A DNA stretch of 40,628 nucleotides, taken from the NCBI GenBank assembly GCA_945952105.1, contig CAMFGZ010000035.1, positions 1 through 40,628 on the forward strand, in the 5' to 3' direction. The notes beneath the pieces are model-generated. The model ran no database searches and was not told the origin of the DNA. It worked only from the letters and a program-made list of their open reading frames with translations. The translations under genes were made by a program, and so were the position numbers. Below are positions 15,582 to 23,531 of the stretch, piece by piece; positions within the stretch are counted from its first letter, which is position 1, and every line of letters begins with the position of its first letter. The DNA comes from an uncultured Rhodospirillaceae bacterium. Lineage in GTDB: Bacteria > Pseudomonadota > Alphaproteobacteria > Reyranellales > Reyranellaceae.

Positions 15582-16219
15582 ACCTCCCCATGGCCACGAC
15601 CACCACCCCCTTGACCACACCCGGCACCGGCGGACGACGCGCGTCCGTGGAGCGGGCGACCAAGGAAACGCGCATCTCCGCCGCCATCAACCTCGACGGC
15701 ACCGGCGTCTACGACATCAAGACCGGCATCGGCTTCCTCGACCATATGCTCGAGCAGCTCTCGCGCCACAGCCTGATCGACATTACGCTGCGCGCCGAGG
15801 GCGACCTGCACATCGACTATCATCACACGACGGAAGATGCCGGCATCGTGCTGGGCGAGTGCCTGTCCAAAGCGCTGGGCGACCGCAAGGGTATCCGTCG
15901 CTACGGCAGCGCCACCATCCCGATGGACGAAACGCTGACCGAAGTCGCGCTCGACGCCTCGAACCGGCCGTACCTGATCTGGAAGGTCGAGTTCACCAAG
16001 CCCAAGCTCGGCACCATGGACACCGAACTGTTCAAGGAATGGTTCCAGGCCTTCGCCCAACTCGGCGGCCTGACGCTGCATGTGTGGAACCACTACGGCG
16101 AGAACAACCACCATATCGTCGAGAGCTGCTTCAAGGGCATCGCCCGGGCGCTGAGGGTCGCGGTCGAGATCGACCCGCGCCAGACGACGGCGGTGCCCAG
16201 CACCAAGGGCGTGCTGTAG
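15578..16219 (+). CDS. hisB: Imidazoleglycerol-phosphate dehydratase
   Basis: A 213-residue monofunctional HisB, the manganese enzyme that dehydrates imidazole glycerol phosphate in histidine synthesis. Metal-binding His/Glu motifs are intact: GFLDHMLEQLSRHS, DYHHTTEDAGIVLGE and HYGENNHHIVESCFKGIARAL. The first 20 or so residues (Thr/Pro-rich) are extra compared with the usual 195-200. Start: the ATG at 15578 overlaps the transporter stop, and an ATG at 15590 is also in frame. hisH follows after 10 bp. The hisA and hisF genes that usually come next are absent here. Confidence 0.96.
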   Translation: MNLPMATTTTPLTTPGTGGRRASVERATKETRISAAINLDGTGVYDIKTGIGFLDHMLEQLSRHSLIDITLRAEGDLHIDYHHTTEDAGIVLGECLSKALGDRKGIRRYGSATIPMDETLTEVALDASNRPYLIWKVEFTKPKLGTMDTELFKEWFQAFAQLGGLTLHVWNHYGENNHHIVESCFKGIARALRVAVEIDPRQTTAVPSTKGVL

Positions 16220-16229
16220 GCATCTCATC

Positions 16230-16871
16230 ATGACCGTCGCCATCGTCGATTACGGCTCCGGCAATCTCCGCTCCGCCGCCAAGGCCTTCGAGCGCGCTGC
16301 GCGCGAGGCGGGCACGGACGAGCGCGTGCTGGTGACCTCGTCGCCGGCCGAGGTCGCCGCCGCCGACCGCATCGTGCTGCCGGGCGTCGGCGCCTTCGCC
16401 GATTGCCGGGCCGGCCTCTACGGCGTGCCGGGCATGGTCGACACCTTGCAGCGCGAGGTGATCGAGCGCGGCAAGCCGTTCCTCGGCATCTGCGTCGGCA
16501 TGCAGCTCATGGCCACGCGCGGCGTCGAATACGGCATCCATGCCGGACTCGACTGGATCGCAGGCGACGTGGTGCGCATAGAGCCCGGCAGGGACCATCT
16601 CAAGATTCCGCACATGGGCTGGAACGAACTGGCCGAGCTCAAGCCGCATGCGCTGCTCGACGGGATCGCCCCGCGGGACCATGCCTATTTCGTTCATTCC
16701 TTCCAGCTCGCGGCCACCCAGCCGGCGACGGTGCTGGGACTGACCGATTACGGCGGACCGATCACGGCAATCGTCGGCCGCGACAATCTCGCGGGCACCC
16801 AGTTCCATCCCGAGAAGAGCCAGGCCACCGGCCTGCGGCTGATCGCCAACTTCCTGCGCTGGAAGCCCTGA
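16230..16871 (+). CDS. hisH: Imidazole glycerol phosphate synthase, glutamine amidotransferase subunit
   Basis: A 213-residue class I glutamine amidotransferase that supplies ammonia to HisF in histidine synthesis. The catalytic triad is complete: nucleophile C88 in GICVGMQLM, and H193 and E195 in FHPEKSQ. The opening VAIVDYGSGNLRS and the loop KIPHMGWNEL are HisH-specific. It sits 10 bp after hisB. Its partner HisF is not in this window, because the gene after hisH is a copper-storage-like protein. Confidence 0.96.
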   Translation: MTVAIVDYGSGNLRSAAKAFERAAREAGTDERVLVTSSPAEVAAADRIVLPGVGAFADCRAGLYGVPGMVDTLQREVIERGKPFLGICVGMQLMATRGVEYGIHAGLDWIAGDVVRIEPGRDHLKIPHMGWNELAELKPHALLDGIAPRDHAYFVHSFQLAATQPATVLGLTDYGGPITAIVGRDNLAGTQFHPEKSQATGLRLIANFLRWKP

Positions 16872-16906
16872 TCCCGTAACCAACCGTCACCGGGTGCGTT
16901 TCTCCG

Positions 16907-16920
16907 CTGTTCATGAACAG
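16907..16920. promoter_or_regulatory. 14-bp perfect palindrome before the Cys-rich protein gene
   Basis: CTGTTCATGAACAG is fully self-complementary and ends 10 bp before the ATG at 16931, touching the AGAGGAA ribosome site. It could be an operator or an RNA hairpin that limits translation. It matches no copper-regulator site I can name. Confidence 0.35.
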
Positions 16921-16930
16921 AGGAAACACA

Positions 16931-17335
16931 ATGCCCGCGCGTCCCTCCCAGCTACCGCCGGCCCGCGGGTCTCTCGATGCGCCAATCCTTCGCGCCATAC
17001 AGGCCTGCCACACATGCGCTGAAGCGTGCATTGTCTGCGCCGACGCGGGCCTCGACGACGCTGCGGCGAGTCTCGCGCGCTGTATCCGTCTGGCCCTCGA
17101 CTGCGCAGAGGCCTGCTCCACGACGGGGCCGGCGCTGGCACGCCGCACGGTCGCCAATGCAGCGCTGCTGAAGCAGATGGCCGAGACCTGTGCCGAGCTC
17201 TGCGAGGCCTGCGCGGCAGAGTGCGACCGCCATGCCATCGAGCATGAAGAATGTCGCCTGTGCGCGGAGGCCTGCCGGGCCTGCGAGAGCGCCTGCCGGA
17301 GAGCCGCGACGTCGCTGGGTGCCACCGGCTCCTGA
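16931..17335 (+). CDS. Cys-rich four-helix-bundle copper-binding protein (Csp/DUF326-like)
   Basis: A 134-residue protein with 16 cysteines spaced as CxxC and CxxxC along four predicted helices: ACHTCAEACIVC, RCIRLALDCAEAC, TCAELCEACAAEC and ECRLCAEACRACESAC. This is the pattern of the cytosolic copper storage proteins (Csp3 type) and the DUF326 family, in which thiols line the core of a helical bundle and bind many Cu(I) ions. No signal peptide is present, so it should be cytosolic. Start: ATG at 16931 with AGAGGAA upstream; an ATG at 16913 is in frame but inside a palindrome and lacks a good site. It follows hisH by 59 bp and may have its own promoter. Confidence 0.85.
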   Translation: MPARPSQLPPARGSLDAPILRAIQACHTCAEACIVCADAGLDDAAASLARCIRLALDCAEACSTTGPALARRTVANAALLKQMAETCAELCEACAAECDRHAIEHEECRLCAEACRACESACRRAATSLGATGS

Positions 17336-17377
17336 CGACTTGTCCAGAGACGGCGGATCGACGATGTTCCGCTGAAT

Positions 17378-18202
17378 ATGTCCCTCGGCCCTTTCGATAC
17401 GCTGTTCAGCTTCCTGCACGGACTGACCAACGGAAACCTGCATCTCGCCGGCCTTTTCGTCCTGCTGGTCCTGCTCGCCTCCCTGGAGATCGGTGTCCGG
17501 TTCGGTCGACTCTCCGCCGGTCGGCATGTGCCAACAGATGGCGAGAAATCGTCGGTTAACTTCGCGACGGCCGGCATGATGGGACTGCTGGCATTCCTGC
17601 TGGGGGTTTCGCTGTCCATGGCGTCGGACCGCTATCAGCAACGTCGAAATTCGGTCCTGGCCGAGGCCAATGCAATTGGCACAGTCTGGCTCCGCGCCGA
17701 AGTCGGGACGGGTGCGGAGGGCGAGGCGCTGCGAAAGCTGTTGCGAGAGTATACGGAAGTCCGGATCGCAGTAGTGGCCGGCAGCTCTTCTGCTCCCGGG
17801 TCGGGCGATCTATTGGAACGCACGAACAAGCTGCAGAACGAGATCTGGGCTCTCGCCCGTGTAGTGGCCGAACGGTCGCCCACGCCGATCTCGGGAATGT
17901 TGCTCACGTCGCTCAACGAGATGATCGACCTCTCGCTGACCAACCGGCGCAATCTGAACGCGCATGTCCCGGCCTACATACTGCGGCTTCTTTTGACCGT
18001 ATCCATCTTCGCTGTCGGAGCGGTCGGATACGGGTTCGGACTCGTCGGCAGCCGGCAACTCGTGCTTTCCGTGCTGCTTCTCTGCGTCTGGACGCTGGCG
18101 ATCGTGCTGATCATCGACATAGACCGGCCGCAGAGCGGCGAGGTCCGCGTCGATCCCGCGCCGCTCGTCTGGACACTGCAGGGTTTCGGGCTGGCGAAGT
18201 AG
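17378..18202 (+). CDS. DUF4239 (bestrophin-like) membrane protein
   Basis: A 274-residue protein with two N-terminal membrane segments (LHLAGLFVLLVLLASLEIGV and the AGMMGLLAFLLGVSLSMA region), a soluble helical middle containing DRYQQRRNSVLAEANAIGT, and two C-terminal segments (YILRLLLTVSIFAVGAVGYG and LVLSVLLLCVWTLAIVLII). The GLLAFLLG...DRYxxRR...EANAIGT pattern fits the DUF4239 family. No biochemical role is established that I can cite. It is 42 bp after the Cys-rich gene on the same strand and may share its transcript. Its stop abuts the leuD stop with no gap. Confidence 0.72.
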   Translation: MSLGPFDTLFSFLHGLTNGNLHLAGLFVLLVLLASLEIGVRFGRLSAGRHVPTDGEKSSVNFATAGMMGLLAFLLGVSLSMASDRYQQRRNSVLAEANAIGTVWLRAEVGTGAEGEALRKLLREYTEVRIAVVAGSSSAPGSGDLLERTNKLQNEIWALARVVAERSPTPISGMLLTSLNEMIDLSLTNRRNLNAHVPAYILRLLLTVSIFAVGAVGYGFGLVGSRQLVLSVLLLCVWTLAIVLIIDIDRPQSGEVRVDPAPLVWTLQGFGLAK

Positions 18203-18805
18203 CTACAACCAGCTCATCTCCTGGCGTTGCCTGGCCTCGAAGGCCTTGATGTCCTTGTCGTAGCCCAGGGTCAGGGTGACCTCGTCGGCGCCCTGCAGCA
18301 GGCAATCCTTGCGGAATGAATCGATCTCGAACCGGTCGGTCTTGCCGTCCGGGCCGGTCACGGTCTGGGCCGCGAGGTCGATGCTGATTCTCGCGCCCGG
18401 CGAAGCATGAAGCAGCCGCCGCAGCTCGGCCGCGCGCGCGGCATCGACACGGATCGGCAGGGCACCGTTCTGGAAGCAGTTATTGAAGAAGATGTCGCCG
18501 AAGCTCGGGGCGATGAAGGCGCGCAGGCCGTTGTCGACCATCACCGTCACGGCGTTCTCGCGCGAGGAGCCGCAGGCGAAGTTGCGCTCCGCCACCACGA
18601 TCTTCGCACCGGAAAAGGCCGGCATGTTGGTGACGAAGTCCGCCCGCGGCGTTTTGTCGGGTGTGTAGCGCAGGTCGTGGAACAGGGCACCGACCTGCAT
18701 GTCCCGCGGCTTGCCGAGGAAGCGCGCCGGGATGATCTGGTCGGTGTCGAGGTTCGGCTGGTCGATCGGGATGGCGACGGCGTCGAGCGTGGTGAAAGCT
18801 TCCAT
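18203..18805 (-). CDS. leuD: 3-isopropylmalate dehydratase, small subunit
   Basis: A 200-residue LeuD that forms, with LeuC, the isomerase converting 2-isopropylmalate to 3-isopropylmalate in leucine synthesis. Family motifs are present: IDQPNLDTDQIIPARFL at the N-terminus, ERNFACGSSRENA (substrate-binding loop) and APSFGDIFFNNCFQNGALP. Size matches the bacterial LeuD of about 200 residues. It starts 11 bp after the leuC stop, and its ribosome site GAGGAGC overlaps that stop. The gene ends flush against the convergent DUF4239 gene. Confidence 0.97.
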   Translation of the reverse strand: MEAFTTLDAVAIPIDQPNLDTDQIIPARFLGKPRDMQVGALFHDLRYTPDKTPRADFVTNMPAFSGAKIVVAERNFACGSSRENAVTVMVDNGLRAFIAPSFGDIFFNNCFQNGALPIRVDAARAAELRRLLHASPGARISIDLAAQTVTGPDGKTDRFEIDSFRKDCLLQGADEVTLTLGYDKDIKAFEARQRQEMSWL

Positions 18806-18816
18806 GGCGATGCTCC

Positions 18817-20217
18817 TCAGGCCAGCTTGCGGACGTCGGCGAAGTGGCCGGAGACGGCGGCGGCCACCGCCATTGCCGGGCTCAGCAGGTGCGTGCGTAC
18901 CCCTGGTCCCTGCCGGCCGATGAAGTTGCGGTTCGAGGTCGAGGCGATGCGCTGCTGCGGCTTGCCGGTGTCGCCGTTCATGCCGACGCACATCGAGCAG
19001 CCGGGCTCGCGCCATTCGAAACCGGCCTCGACGAAGATCTTGTCGAGCCCTTCGGCCTCGGCCTGCTTCTTCACAAGGCCGGATCCCGCGACCACCCAGG
19101 AAGGGATCACGACCTTGCGGCCCTTGGCCACCTTGGCGGCAGCGCGCAGGTCCTCGATGCGGCTGTTGGTGCAGGAGCCGATGAAGACGCGATCGACCGG
19201 CACCTGCTCGAGCGGCGTGCCCGGGACGAGGCCCATGTAATCGAGCGCGCGCTTCATGCTGTCCTTCTTGGCGGCGTCCGGTGCCGTCGAGGGCTCGGGG
19301 ATGCGCCCGGTGATCGACAGTGCATCCTCCGGGCTGGTGCCCCAGGTCACCATCGGCGTGATCGACGCCGCGTCGAGGTTGACGTCACGGTCGAAGACGG
19401 CGCCCTCGTCGCTCGGCACGGTGCGCCAGAACGCGACGGCCTTGTCCCATTCGGCTTCCTTCGGCGAGAAGGGCCGGCCCTCGAGATAGGAAAGGGTCGT
19501 GTCGTCCGGCGCCACCATGCCGGCCTTGCCGCCGGCCTCGATGGACATGTTGCAGACGGTGAGGCGGCCCTCGACCGACAGGCCGCGGATGGCGCTGCCG
19601 GCATATTCGATGACATGGCCGACGGCGCCGGCCGTGCCGATCTTCGCGATGATGGCGAGGATCACGTCCTTCGCCGTGATCCCTTCGCCCAGGGTGCCGT
19701 CGACGCTGATCCGCATCGCCTTGGGCTTGCGCTGCCACAGGCATTGCGTGGCCATGACATGCGCCACTTCCGACGAGCCGATTCCGAAGGCCAGCGCACC
19801 GAGTGCGCCGTGCGTGGAGGTGTGCGAATCGCCGCAGACCAGCGTGAGGCCGGGCTGGGTCACGCCCTGCTCCGGGCCGACGACATGGGCGATGCCCTGC
19901 CGCTCGTCGCCGAGGTCGAACAGGGTGACGCCGCTCTCGGCGGTGTTGGTGCGGATCGCCTCGACCAGCTTGCGATGATGCGGATCGGCGATGTCCGCCA
20001 CGTCGCGGCTGTCGCTGCGCACATAGTGATCGGGCGTTGCAAAGCCGCGATCGGGACGGCGCAGCTTCATGTCGCGCTCGCGCAGCTTGGCGAAGCCCGC
20101 GGCCGAGCCGTCATGCATCAGGTGACGGTCGATATAGAGCAGCGTGTAGCCGTCGTCGCGGTCGACGACGACGTGACGCTGCCAGATCTTCTCGAACATC
20201 GTGCGAGCGGCGGCCAT
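18817..20217 (-). CDS. leuC: 3-isopropylmalate dehydratase, large subunit
   Basis: A 466-residue aconitase-family protein, the same length as E. coli LeuC. The [4Fe-4S] ligands are C349 (FIGSCTNSR), C407 and C410 (EPGCSMCVGMN). Substrate and hinge motifs include VCGDSHTSTHGALGALAFGI and MSIEAGGKAGMVAPDDTT. It is preceded by a strong AAGGAGG site. leuC and leuD form an operon, separated from the lyase gene upstream by a 125-bp repeat-rich gap, and are distant from leuB at the window start. Confidence 0.97.
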   Translation of the reverse strand: MAAARTMFEKIWQRHVVVDRDDGYTLLYIDRHLMHDGSAAGFAKLRERDMKLRRPDRGFATPDHYVRSDSRDVADIADPHHRKLVEAIRTNTAESGVTLFDLGDERQGIAHVVGPEQGVTQPGLTLVCGDSHTSTHGALGALAFGIGSSEVAHVMATQCLWQRKPKAMRISVDGTLGEGITAKDVILAIIAKIGTAGAVGHVIEYAGSAIRGLSVEGRLTVCNMSIEAGGKAGMVAPDDTTLSYLEGRPFSPKEAEWDKAVAFWRTVPSDEGAVFDRDVNLDAASITPMVTWGTSPEDALSITGRIPEPSTAPDAAKKDSMKRALDYMGLVPGTPLEQVPVDRVFIGSCTNSRIEDLRAAAKVAKGRKVVIPSWVVAGSGLVKKQAEAEGLDKIFVEAGFEWREPGCSMCVGMNGDTGKPQQRIASTSNRNFIGRQGPGVRTHLLSPAMAVAAAVSGHFADVRKLA

Positions 20218-20239
20218 GCACTTCCTCCTTCAAAATTCA

Positions 20240-20323
20240 TTCTCCTCTTCCCCGCCAGGGCGAGAGGTCGGGTGAGGGCAGCGCACCTGCTCACCTGGCC
20301 TCTCCCCTACCGGAAGAGAGGAA
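20240..20323. repeat. Imperfect inverted repeat with CTCTCC cores
   Basis: The arms at about 20240-20281 and 20284-20323 are imperfect reverse complements (CTCCTCTTCCCC / GGGGAGAGG and GGGTGAGG / CTCACCT). The element lies between the lyase gene and leuC and resembles, in its CTCTCC and GGTGAGG cores, the larger element at 14471-14646, so the two may belong to one dispersed family. The arms are much less alike than those of the larger element. Confidence 0.5.
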
Positions 20324-20342
20324 CAAGAAAGGGATTTGTTCC
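20320..20342 (-). terminator. Possible terminator after the lyase gene
   Basis: On the minus strand, directly after the stop codon, GGAACAA, a 9-nt loop and TTGTTCC form a perfect 7-bp stem followed by the pyrimidine run TCTCTTCC. The tail is weak for an intrinsic terminator. It lies next to the repeat at 20240-20323 and precedes leuC. Confidence 0.4.
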
Positions 20343-21212
20343 CTATTCCGCGGCGGCCTTGATCGGGTCGCGGAAGGCGGTGCGGCGCTCGTCCCATTCG
20401 GCGGCGCCGAAGCGGGCGAAGGTCTTGCCCGGGGAGCCGCTGACCGGCGGGAACTTGCCCTGCTTCAGGTCACCCAGCAGGCGGTCGCAGGTCTGGATGA
20501 TGCCGCCCAGCAGCAGGCCCGGCACGATGGCGATGGCGTAGCCCATGCGCTCCGCCACATCGAGGTCGATCTCGGGTGTCTTGCCGCCGCGCACCACGTT
20601 CAGCAGGCACGGGCCATTGACACGCTTCGGCACCGACTCGATCTCGGCCATGGTCTGCGGCGCCTCGACGAAGGCCACGTCCGCGCCATTGGCGAGTGCC
20701 GCATTGGCGCGCTCGACCGCCTCATCGAGGCTGACGACGGCGCGCGAATCGGTGCGGGCGATGATGCAGAAGTCCTTCGACTTGCGGGCCGCGGCGGCGG
20801 CGCGGACCTTGGCGACGAAGTCCTCGCGGCTCACCAGCTCCTTGTTGTCGAGATGGCCGCACTTCTTCGGGAACACCTGGTCCTCGATGTGGATGGCGGC
20901 GACGCCGGCGCGCTCGAACTCCTGCACCGTGCGGTAGACGTTCAGCTCGTTGCCGAAGCCGGTGTCGCTGTCGCTGATCAGTGGGATGTCGAGCGAGTTC
21001 ACGATGCGGCCGGCATTGCCCACCATCTCGCTCATGGTGATCAGGCCGTAGTCGGGGTAGCCCAGCGTCGCCGAGGTGCCGGCGCCGGTCATGTAGACGG
21101 CGGAAAAGCCGGCCTGGGCGATGGCGCGGCCGGTGATGCAGTCGATCGCACCGGGTGCGACGATCATCTTCTTCGATGCCAGCAGTTTGCGGAAATTGGC
21201 GGCGTTGGACAT
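20343..21212 (-). CDS. Isocitrate lyase / PEP mutase family protein
   Basis: A 289-residue TIM-barrel enzyme of the ICL/PEP-mutase superfamily. Mg-binding and catalytic motifs are ISDSDTGFG (79-87), IHIEDQVFPKKCGH (107-120, with C118 in KKCGH) and IIARTDSRAV. The KKCGH cysteine loop is that of C-C bond lyases (methylisocitrate, dimethylmalate and oxaloacetate-type lyases) rather than of PEP mutase itself, so cleavage of a 2-hydroxy or 2-oxo dicarboxylate is likely. It has a GGAGGAAA ribosome site and follows the GntR gene by 11 bp at the end of the ABC transporter operon, which suggests that it degrades the imported compound or a derivative. Substrate unknown. Confidence 0.85.
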   Translation of the reverse strand: MSNAANFRKLLASKKMIVAPGAIDCITGRAIAQAGFSAVYMTGAGTSATLGYPDYGLITMSEMVGNAGRIVNSLDIPLISDSDTGFGNELNVYRTVQEFERAGVAAIHIEDQVFPKKCGHLDNKELVSREDFVAKVRAAAAARKSKDFCIIARTDSRAVVSLDEAVERANAALANGADVAFVEAPQTMAEIESVPKRVNGPCLLNVVRGGKTPEIDLDVAERMGYAIAIVPGLLLGGIIQTCDRLLGDLKQGKFPPVSGSPGKTFARFGAAEWDERRTAFRDPIKAAAE

Positions 21213-21223
21213 GGTTTCCTCCT

Positions 21224-22009
21224 TCAACGTTTGCGTTTTTGCGCCGGCGTGACGCCGGGGGACGATCTGAACTGTTCGGGGTGCATGTTGAATCGCAGCT
21301 TGAGATGCTCGGGGACCGCCAGCATCTCGACATACTCGACCGCCCGGCCCTGCTGGTCGGTCATCAGGCTGCGCAGGTCGATCAGCGCGGCGCCCACCTT
21401 GACGCCGAGGCGCGAGGCCACCAGCGGCTCGGCCAGCACGGCCGAGACGAGCTGCTCGGCGCCGCAGATATGAGCGCCTGCCCGCGCCAGAAGCTGGAAC
21501 ATCGGAATGCGGTTGAGATCGGCCTTGGTGAATGTCTCGCCCAGCGCGGCCGGGACATAGCTGGTGAGGTGCATCACCGGCGTTCCGTCCTGGGAGCGGA
21601 CGCGGACCGCGCGCTGCACGGGCTTCTGGTCCGCATCCCATAACCGGTCGCGCGCGAAGCCACGGGCCTGCACGTAGCCGAACTCGACCACCTTGGCGAC
21701 GGTCTCGGCGCCATAGGAGACGATGTTCTCGATGACGGAGGTCATCGGCATGCGCATCGGCTGTCCGATCTGCGGCCGCACGATGGTGCGCCGGCCAGCG
21801 CCCCGCTCGACCAGGCCGGCATCGTGCAGGCTGGTCATGGCGCGGCGGACGGTGATGCGCGAGACGCTGAACATCCGCGTCAGCTGCTCCTCGGTCGGCA
21901 GCGGCTCGCCCTCGGCGTAGCGGCCGGTCGAAATGCCGTCCGCCAGCACCAGGTAGATCTGGTGATGCAGCGGCGAGCCCATCTCGCGGGCGACGGCGAT
22001 CCGGTTCAT
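21224..22009 (-). CDS. GntR-family transcriptional regulator, HutC/UTRA type
   Basis: A 261-residue regulator. The N-terminal winged helix (about residues 10-80) reads PLHHQIYLVLADGISTG, EEQLTRMFSVSRITVRRAM and LVERGAGRRTIV. The C-terminal UTRA domain (about 100-245) binds a small effector, as in HutC and FarR, and ends AVEYVEMLAVPEHLKLRF. Its ATG overlaps the stop of the preceding permease gene by 4 bp (ATGA), so it is co-expressed with the transporter. It most likely represses this operon and is released by the substrate. A candidate operator overlaps the promoter at 25424-25452. Confidence 0.93.
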   Translation of the reverse strand: MNRIAVAREMGSPLHHQIYLVLADGISTGRYAEGEPLPTEEQLTRMFSVSRITVRRAMTSLHDAGLVERGAGRRTIVRPQIGQPMRMPMTSVIENIVSYGAETVAKVVEFGYVQARGFARDRLWDADQKPVQRAVRVRSQDGTPVMHLTSYVPAALGETFTKADLNRIPMFQLLARAGAHICGAEQLVSAVLAEPLVASRLGVKVGAALIDLRSLMTDQQGRAVEYVEMLAVPEHLKLRFNMHPEQFRSSPGVTPAQKRKR

Positions 22010-22785
22010 GACTTCTCGTGCGCCTCCGGCGCCGCACCGCGATGCAGGCGCTTGTCGATGGCCAGCAGGGCGGCGTTTGCCCCGATGGCGAAGACAGAGA
22101 TCAGGACCGCGATCGACAGGATCGTCTTCACGTCGTGCAAGTCGATCGCCGTCATCAGCAGGAAGCCCAGCCCCCGCTGCGAGGCGAAGAGCTCGCCCAG
22201 CATCGTGCCGAGCAACGTGAGCGAGAAGCCGATTCGCAGGCCGGAGAAGATCTCCGGAAGAGTCGCTGGCACCAGGATGTGCCAGCCGGTCTGGGCCGGC
22301 GTGAGCCTCATCGCGCGCCCGGCGCGGAGATAGGTGCGGTTGACGTTGCGCACGGCGTTCATGGTGAACAGCACGACCGGGATGATGCCGTGCAGGGCGC
22401 CGAAGGCGACCTTGGCCGGCATGCCGAGGCCGAACAGCAGCAGGATCACCGGATAGAGGGTGATCTTGGGCACCGAATAGAGCGCGACGAGGATGGGCTC
22501 GGCGACCTCGCCGGTCAGCTTGTGACCGCCCAGCACCACGCCGATCAGCACGCCGCCGCCGCAGGCGATGGCCAGCGCCTGCAGGAAGGCAAGGCCGGTC
22601 TCGCGCAGATGCGGCAGGAAACGGGCCTGACCGATCATCTCCCAGAGATGGGCCAGGGTCGGGGCCGGCGCCGTCACCGCCGAGTCGCCCGCGATCTCGT
22701 GCAGGACCTGCCACAGGGCGACCAGCGAGATCGCGACCAGGATGGGATCGCGCCAGGCGCGCAGGTTCAAAAGCCCGCCGCTCAT
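22006..22785 (-). CDS. ABC transporter permease (NitT/TauT type), second subunit
   Basis: A 259-residue inner-membrane permease with about six helices and the coupling-helix EAA-like segment AMRLTPAQTGWHILVPATLPEIFSGLRIG. The family (SsuC, TauC, ThiX) imports sulfonates, nitrate, thiamine precursors and similar compounds. It overlaps both neighbours by 4 bp (ATGA). A second, clearly different permease is encoded immediately upstream, so the importer is probably a heterodimer, whereas many members of this family use one permease as a homodimer. Confidence 0.92.
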   Translation of the reverse strand: MSGGLLNLRAWRDPILVAISLVALWQVLHEIAGDSAVTAPAPTLAHLWEMIGQARFLPHLRETGLAFLQALAIACGGGVLIGVVLGGHKLTGEVAEPILVALYSVPKITLYPVILLLFGLGMPAKVAFGALHGIIPVVLFTMNAVRNVNRTYLRAGRAMRLTPAQTGWHILVPATLPEIFSGLRIGFSLTLLGTMLGELFASQRGLGFLLMTAIDLHDVKTILSIAVLISVFAIGANAALLAIDKRLHRGAAPEAHEKS

Positions 22786-23531
22786 GCGCCGCGCCGCCGC
22801 AGCATGCGGCGCTCCCAGGCGAAGACCGCCATGTTGAACAGGGTGACGATGCCCAGCACGAACAGGATCAGCGCGTACATGCGCCGATTGTCGAAATTGT
22901 CGTAGGCGAAGGCGATCTCGTGGCCGATGCCGCTGGTCGACAGGATGAACTCGCCGGCGATCACGCCGATGAAGGAATAGGCCACGGCGAGCTTGAGACC
23001 GGACAGGATGTGCGGCGCCGCGGCCGGCAGGCGGACGCGCCAGATCTCCTGGATCAGCGAGAGGCGATGGATGCGCGCCGTCTTGAGCAGCACGCGCGGC
23101 ACGCGGTCGAGGCCCGCCATGGTGGCGAGGATCATCGCGACCATGGCGAACAGCGTCGCCAGCACGATCAGCGGCACCGGACCCAGGCCGAAGATGACGA
23201 TCAGCAGGGGATAGAAGGCGAAGTGCGGGATGGCGTAGTAGGCCGCGAGGAACGGGCTGAAGGCGCGGCGCAGGAACGGCACCCAGTTCAGGATGAAGCC
23301 GATCACGAAGCCGCCGACGATGGCGATGCTCATGGCGATGGCGACGGCCGACAGCGTCGTCCGCAGGTGCATGCCGATTTCATCGGATTGCAGCGTCTCG
23401 ACCAGCGCCGTCACCATATGCGACGGCGCGATCACCATCGTGGGAGCGATGGCGCCGGTCCGGCAGGCCAGCTCGAGGGCACCGACGGCGCCCACCAGCA
23501 CGATCGTGCGGATCCAGCCCGCCTTGCTCAT
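22782..23531 (-). CDS. ABC transporter permease (NitT/TauT type), first subunit
   Basis: A 249-residue permease with about six membrane helices and the EAA-like loop TARIHRLSLIQEIWRVRLPAAAPHILSG before a typical YSFIGVIAGEFILSTSGIGH segment. It lies between the ATPase gene and the other permease gene with 4-bp overlaps at both ends, so expression is tightly coupled. Sequence differs from its neighbour throughout, which argues against recent duplication. Confidence 0.92.
   Translation of the reverse strand: MSKAGWIRTIVLVGAVGALELACRTGAIAPTMVIAPSHMVTALVETLQSDEIGMHLRTTLSAVAIAMSIAIVGGFVIGFILNWVPFLRRAFSPFLAAYYAIPHFAFYPLLIVIFGLGPVPLIVLATLFAMVAMILATMAGLDRVPRVLLKTARIHRLSLIQEIWRVRLPAAAPHILSGLKLAVAYSFIGVIAGEFILSTSGIGHEIAFAYDNFDNRRMYALILFVLGIVTLFNMAVFAWERRMLRRRGA

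Noticed and set aside
18203..21212. LeuC/LeuD plus the KKCGH lyase as a dimethylmalate dehydratase/lyase pathway, as in nicotinate fermenters
   Set aside because: LeuC (466 residues) and LeuD (200) have the lengths and motifs of the normal bacterial leucine enzymes, and a 125-bp repeat-rich gap with a possible terminator separates them from the lyase gene.
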